Shown here one piece after another: positions 58,384 to 64,000 of a DNA stretch of 64,000 bases. Where the stretch lies: NCBI RefSeq assembly GCF_000764305.2, contig NW_025936006.1:444388-508387 (forward strand), read 5' to 3'. Below the pieces are notes generated by a model. That model was not told the origin of the DNA, made no database searches, and saw only the letters and a program-made list of their open reading frames with translations. Within the stretch, counting starts at the first letter, position 1, and every line of letters begins with the position of its first letter. This stretch comes from Hyalella azteca. Its lineage: Eukaryota; Arthropoda; Malacostraca; Amphipoda; Hyalellidae. The position numbers and the translations under genes were made by a program.

Positions 58384-59363
58384 ACAAACAAACAACAAGA
58401 GGTGAAGTTAAAGAGGTGTTGTATAAAATAAAGGCGGAAACCGGCATTTTACGTTGCGCTACATCGATCAGTATAAACTTACCCAATCTCAGTGATGAGT
58501 AGGAGACTACATTCCATCAGTGTCAGTCACCTTTTGAATCATCAGTATTAATGCTGCACAAATCCTTTGGTGTCGGAATAGTGCCCCAAATCTAACACAG
58601 TGTCCGGACTGAGCAGCAGATGGTTAGTAAGCCACTGTACACGTAGAGAAACAGGGGCAGGTATATTACTTTTCTCGAACAACGATATACCTGTACTACA
58701 ACTAAAAATTGAAAATGTTTACTGGACCAGAAAAGTTTTACTGTAACTTCTGCAGAGGAAGTTGCTTGTGTTACTTTCGCCGTTCATTCCCAGATTTATT
58801 CCCTGAATTTCGTGATTTGAGTGAACATGAGTAGTTGTTAAAAAACCTGTTCATGTGTCCCGCAATCCTTTTCTCACCCACGCTGCAAAAAATTCATCAG
58901 GGCCACATGGAAAATTTCAAAAGTGTGGCCCTGACGCTACACAATGCCAAAGAAGGCTGTTCCTGAAAACAACTGGCGCACAAAACTGGCAATCTACGTT
59001 TAGTCCTTGCAGAAATACCCTAGAAAATATCTGAGAATAGAAAAATCTCGAACTTTTTATACCTAAACACGTTAAACATTGATAAGTAAATCGCTCAAAA
59101 GCTCTCTATGTCAAAATAGAAAACACATTTGAGGATAACAAGGACTTTGTTTGGTTACCTTGCTCCGGTGGCAAGCGTCAAGATTTACATCACGGAAATG
59201 TGTTTGAAAATACTTGAACATTGTCCATAATTTGGAGCTTTTATTTCCCACCATGCAAACGTCAGGCATTTGTAATCATAATTATGAAACGCTGACGAGC
59301 GTAAAACATATCATAGTCTTTCCTCTTCCTCCAAGGGAACGTATCTGCAATACAAAGACTCAC
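58384..59363. other. Non-coding, nothing recognised
   Basis: No gene or clear repeat seen. Confidence 0.5.
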
Positions 59364-59415
59364 CGTCGATGCGAACCGTACTTTTGGATTATCCATCACT
59401 GCCATGAATACGTAC
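59364..59415 (-). other. Possible 52-base exon, unrecognised
   Basis: A strong acceptor (TTCTTTTCTTTGTTCAG) and donor GTGAGT enclose 52 bases reading YVFMAVMDNPKVRFAST. Minus-strand open frames with some protein-like character also lie at 60,100-60,480 and 60,670-60,760, so a small unidentified gene is conceivable. Confidence 0.25.
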
Positions 59416-62400
59416 CTGAACAAAGAAAAGAACAATATTAATTGTGATCTCATTCAACTTCATTGAGTGGACAAATGTTTTCACACCTACTAGGAATAAT
59501 TACAAAATAAACCATTTCAACCATTAAAATCCCGGTATTATATACATACTTACTTTCTGAGTGCAATATAAATCAAGAAAATTGTGAGTTAAAAATAATT
59601 TCAGGCTTATTAGCACACTAGGGACATCTCGAACACAAATACCAACTATTTGTCTATGACTTCATATTCGATGAAATATCTGGATACAATTAAGCACTGA
59701 ATATTTATAAGCACTTCTATCGCCATAGAAATCAAATGAGAAAAGTACAGCTATTACAAGAAAATGTTTATGAATGCCCAGTATTGGTCCGCTGCCCCAT
59801 GCATGTTTTAAGGGTCCTTGAGCTCGGAAATAAGCAAGCTGCATTCCTGAATAAGGAGGTCAATGTAGTTCAGGTCGTGCCTTTTCTCGCACATAGTACC
59901 ACTTTTTAGTTATAAAATAAGGAATGTATATTATAGACAACTTGAAACTTTTTCGAAGACAATTCAACCTAAAATAAAAATGGTGCAAGAACATACTGTG
60001 CATGCGACATGCACTGCATATAAATAGGACTAACCTTTTCTTTTTATAATAAGCATGCAAAACAGAGCGAAAATTGAGCATCACCGATTTCCCAGGCATG
60101 AACTCTGCCCTTTATCCTTCATGAGCTCTTGCAAGGCATCATCTCGCAGCGGTTGATCCAAGCCATAATTTGTCCCGAGAACTGGCCCAAGAAAGTGTTC
60201 TGCTGAGGAGGCTTCGAACCACTACTATAGTCACCACCCAGTCACCATTATTCCGTAATCAACATGGAAAAACTTAGCTCAAAGTTTCAAGCTGTGCACC
60301 ATGAGTCGTACTTTTTTCAGCAACCCAACCATCTCTGAAGAAATTACAAATAAATTGAATGCGTCCGTCCGGCCGACAGTTGTAGGGACTTCGTTGAAAT
60401 TTATGGACGTGGGTAGCATCACAAACGATCGAGTCCCAGTCTGCAGTGTCATCAGATTTCATTAGATTTGTAGAAATTATTTTCTCCAAAATCAGCGCGA
60501 GTAACTATTTTCGTGAAAAGTGGCAAAAAAAAAACTTATTTAACTGTTGACAGGCACTGCGCAGGCATTTCAAGAGAAGCATAGCGTTATCTTGCATCAA
60601 TTGTAAGAAATAAACGCTAAGTGAAGCAGGAAATTTTCAACACCTAAACTTGTTCTAAGTTGGAGTCGTCCAGTGCGACACCAAACCAGTTGCTCTGCAA
60701 TGTCGGCTCCTGCATGGATACCAAGCCACCTTTCTTCTTGGAGCCGCCGCCCTACAGCACTTCTAGAATTTACTTCACAACTTTCACGCCACGTTTTAGA
60801 AAACGACAGACTAACTCTATGCCTGAATTATATACTGAATAATTTAGATGAAAACATTCAAATAAATATACATTTATGTATGGTATTACCGTAATTCTAA
60901 AAGTCATCTTATATCTGCCAACAACTTGCAATGCAAACTAACATCTTATGATATCACGAAAACTTTTACAATATATTTCAATCGCAAACGATAAGTTAAG
61001 CAAAATCTTAACTTCATGCGATGATCAGGACAACGTCACAAGACCGGACACCTAAGCCTCTCGCAGCAGCTCCCTGCAGAGATGCTATCGAGTGCCCCGA
61101 GGGCCCTCTCAAGATGGCGCTGGCTGGTGCATAATGCATTGCCAGCGTACAGAAATTTACACAGATGCTGCGGGTGCCATTTGACTAAGAGACAGTGCCA
61201 AGATAACCACATGAGGATGAGTTAGATCTGTTATATTTCAATGCAATGCGGGAATTCGCACCTAAATTAAATGAAAATCCCACTATCTGCAGTGAAATTG
61301 ATGCATCGACGTAACAAGCTCGCAACATGAATGTAAGTCGATATTGTCATCAAGATATGCGATTAAAATTTTTGTGACGTGAAGTACGAAAACAGCGGCT
61401 AGTAATAAGGAGTCTATTGTATACATTTAAGACCTTTAATTATCAAACTGAAGAGTTCTTTACTTTGGATGGATTTAATGAATACTCATCAAAGATTAAA
61501 TTCATACAGAATTCTAGAAAATAAGATATAACAGCAATGACGCCCAGAACAAATGTTACAATTCAATTTTCCTCAACAAGTATGACAAGTTAACGGAAAG
61601 GTGCGGACATTAAAACATGCTCAAGCTGGACCAGTTGAAAGACCACTTTAATAGCGTGTCAAGAAGTACATATTATTATACAGCACTAATTTATTGTACA
61701 CGCATTTGAAGAGGGCTGACGGTCGTGCAGAAACCGTCGCGCGTCAGGGCAATTTTCTTGCATGGGACCACAACCGAGTCAGAGTCGACACAAGACCAGC
61801 CTCACTATTAACGAAGTCGTTAATTGATATGCTTATAGAGTATGCAATCGAATAGGGTAGCTATTTTTATTTCTTTTGCACTCTAAGAATGTATTTGCAC
61901 TCTAAGAATTTTATTTATTTTTGCACGTCTCGTATACTTTCATTCTCTTTGAGAACATTTATTGAGAAGTTCCGCGTCGGTCTGATGAACCTACATCAGC
62001 TCAATACATCACGCGGCAGTCGGTGGTCTATTGTGCTCCCATCGACCATACGCTGAAATGGCCTATAACTTTAGCAGGCAGTTCTTGAACACTCGTATGA
62101 TAATTAGATGCAATTTTACGAGAACATATAAATTAGGCCTACTAGAACGCCAAACAGTAGTTCTCGCTCAAGCTCTGTTTACTTAAAAACATTATGGACA
62201 GGAAAATCGAAAATAAAACAACCGGTGGCAAACAACCTACATGTTATCGATCAATGATAAAATTGTGACCAAGTTTTGCATGGCCTTGTATTTTGTGCAG
62301 ACACAGAAGCAGAAGCTTGAGGTTTATTCCCCGCGTATCGCTTCATCTAACATCTTATTTATTATATTTTAAGGAGGAACAAGGCAGACGCAGCCTCCGC

Positions 62401-62499
62401 AGACACTTGCATTGACATTTGTAACTTGCGCCAGTACAGCAACATTTTTTTAACTAATAATATTAGTGATAAAGGACATGTGAGTAGTATTAAAACTAT
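59416..62499. other. Mostly non-coding; weak exon-like stretches
   Basis: At 60,670-60,760 the minus strand reads GGGSKKKGGLVSMQEPTLQ then SNWFGVALDDSNLEQ. No family recognised and splice sites are weak. Nothing else supported. Confidence 0.35.
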
Positions 62500-62640
62500 T
62501 TAATAAGCGCTGCAATATGCAAGTGGTATATAGTCCTAGGAGTCAATAGCGAATATGCAAGTAATAAGCAATATGCAAGGGCTGCAGTAAGCAATATTAA
62601 TAAGCGCTGCAATATGCAAGTAATATAGAATACGAGTTGC
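62500..62640. repeat. Degenerate tandem repeat, AATATGCAAG core
   Basis: AATAAGCGCTGCAATATGCA and shorter variants occur several times. Confidence 0.75.
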
Positions 62641-64000
62641 GCTTCACCGAATAGCTCTTGCCCGGTCAAGATATCGAATAGCAAATGGCGCAGTAATAGG
62701 CAATCTGAAATTCAAAATATTCACATTCGAATATGAACATTCATAATTGAATTAATCACCATTCAATTTAATCATTCCATTAAGCTCGTTCCTGAAAATT
62801 TCCGACATTTTTAAAATAAAAAATCATGATCAGTGCAAAAATTTGGTAAAACATTCAATATACTTCAAAACAGTTCGTAACATAATTCCTCTCTCCTCTT
62901 CTCTTATCACAATCATTACAATAGCAAAGAATTATTTCTCAGTGCAAGAAAACTCTGTCATTTTTCACCTGTAAGATTTTCATTTGCGAGTACATGCTCG
63001 TGACCTAGCCCTGGCACGCCCTGGGCGCCCCACACAAGACTGTCCCAGCGACCTTTCCAAGCGCTAGTTTTTCAATCGCTTGTCCTAGAAGCCACAAATG
63101 CATTGGCCCGCGAGGTCGTTGAGAAACAAAAGGCGAAAGGCTGCATATGCGAACGCTGTATGAATATCGTTTGAGTGCAACCGTTATAATTTATGATAAA
63201 ATTTAAAAGGAAGAGAAAACATACGAGACCATACAAGAGTCTAGCATACGAGGAGCGTCGGCTGTTTATGAGAATATATAAATTTACCATCCCAGATAGT
63301 TTTAATTTCTGGACACTCAATTTAGTCATGCAACAACTATAACAAGTACAATATATTGAAATTTATATTAAAGAATGTATTCACGTCTGATTCGCCCATA
63401 TTTGCACGTCATGATTGTATAGGTACGGCCGGCACAATCAACAAGTATCTACAGTGGTCCGTCGGTGACCCGACATAATTAATTTTTACTTCCAGAAGCC
63501 TATCAAATTAACGGGAATTTTGGAATTATTTATTGTGTGATTTTTACTAGATCTGAGGCTGCTCTGAATGGACGACAGCGACACCTCGAAAGCATGTCTA
63601 ACCGCTGACACGGCCAGCAGATCGCCGTTGTGAAATGCGTAGCCAGAAAAGCATTCGTATTGGTAGGTGGACTGAAATAACGGATGTATATATACAAGCG
63701 AGTGTCATAGCTGGCTGTAAACACACCCACGTCACCTTATTTAGAGGCCAAGTCATCCCGCCGACCTCGGACAGCTAACAAAAACACTAGGATGAGGAAA
63801 ATGCTCTCTCGCGAGAGTTGATGAAGATCTCGGATAAAATAATTTGAAGTGGAATTAAAAATACTTCGCAATATTGTCAAATAAATTCCTGAAGAACTCA
63901 ACTTTATTAATTGTAAGTAAATCAAAATTGGAAATTTTCTTTGTAAATATTTTTCTATAGTGACAGAAGATAATATTGTCACGAAGAAACTTGATTAATA
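62641..64000. other. Non-coding, nothing recognised
   Basis: No gene or clear repeat seen to the window end. Confidence 0.5.

Noticed and set aside
1..64000. tRNA or rRNA genes
   Set aside because: I looked for T-loop phrases such as GGTTCGAATCC and for rRNA cores and saw no complete candidate; a covariance-model scan would be decisive.

Overview
This window is nuclear DNA from an animal, most likely an arthropod and possibly a crustacean. The evidence is an AT-rich background with almost no long ORFs, a large intron-rich gene with GT-AG introns, a decayed jockey-type non-LTR retrotransposon, a TTAA-flanked foldback transposon relic and a very high load of minisatellites. The crustacean assignment is an inference; nothing here fixes the species.

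Layout. Bases 1-1742 hold nothing I recognise. 1743-about 4085 is a 5'-truncated, frameshifted jockey-like LINE. 4269-5003 is a GC-rich 30-bp minisatellite inside a long open frame. 5-24 kb is mostly non-coding DNA with small tandem and inverted repeats, including a 44-bp-arm hairpin at 13,337-13,440 and two weak, unrecognised exon candidates. 24,400-38,718 on the minus strand is the one gene I can define well: a plasma-membrane Na+/H+ exchanger (SLC9A/NHE, closest in style to the NHE3/Nhe2 group). I traced 18 exons by hand with consistent splice phases, from the middle of the membrane domain to a stop codon, with AATAAA 63 bases downstream. The N-terminal exons are not identified; one phase-compatible candidate lies at 39,137-39,224. 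39-64 kb is otherwise repeat-bearing non-coding DNA, possibly a long 5' intron or intergenic. It holds a 753-bp TTAA-flanked foldback element, a dispersed repeat present twice (about 44.3 and 48.9 kb) and several minisatellites.

Main discovery. About half of the NHE introns contain a tandem array that starts at, or straddles, a splice junction, so that the splice site itself (donor, acceptor, often with a few exon bases) is part of the repeated unit. Examples are about 22 tandem donor-like copies after exon 16, four acceptor copies before the same exon, three complete acceptor copies before exon 3, three donor copies after exon 6, a 67-bp duplication ending exactly at the exon 7 donor, and 20-bp units packed from the exon 12 acceptor. 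This is a repeated association, not a single accident. It suggests that splice junctions seed local tandem duplication in this genome, or that arrays of decoy splice sites are tolerated or used. An expected exon between exons 6 and 7 (the conserved segment after the last transmembrane helix) is not found, and its place is occupied by such arrays.

Function. The exchanger would swap extracellular Na+ for cytosolic H+. Its long cytoplasmic tail carries at least five RRxS (PKA-type) sites and ends in a class I PDZ-ligand-like terminus (TQF), which fits an apical epithelial exchanger under phosphorylation control.
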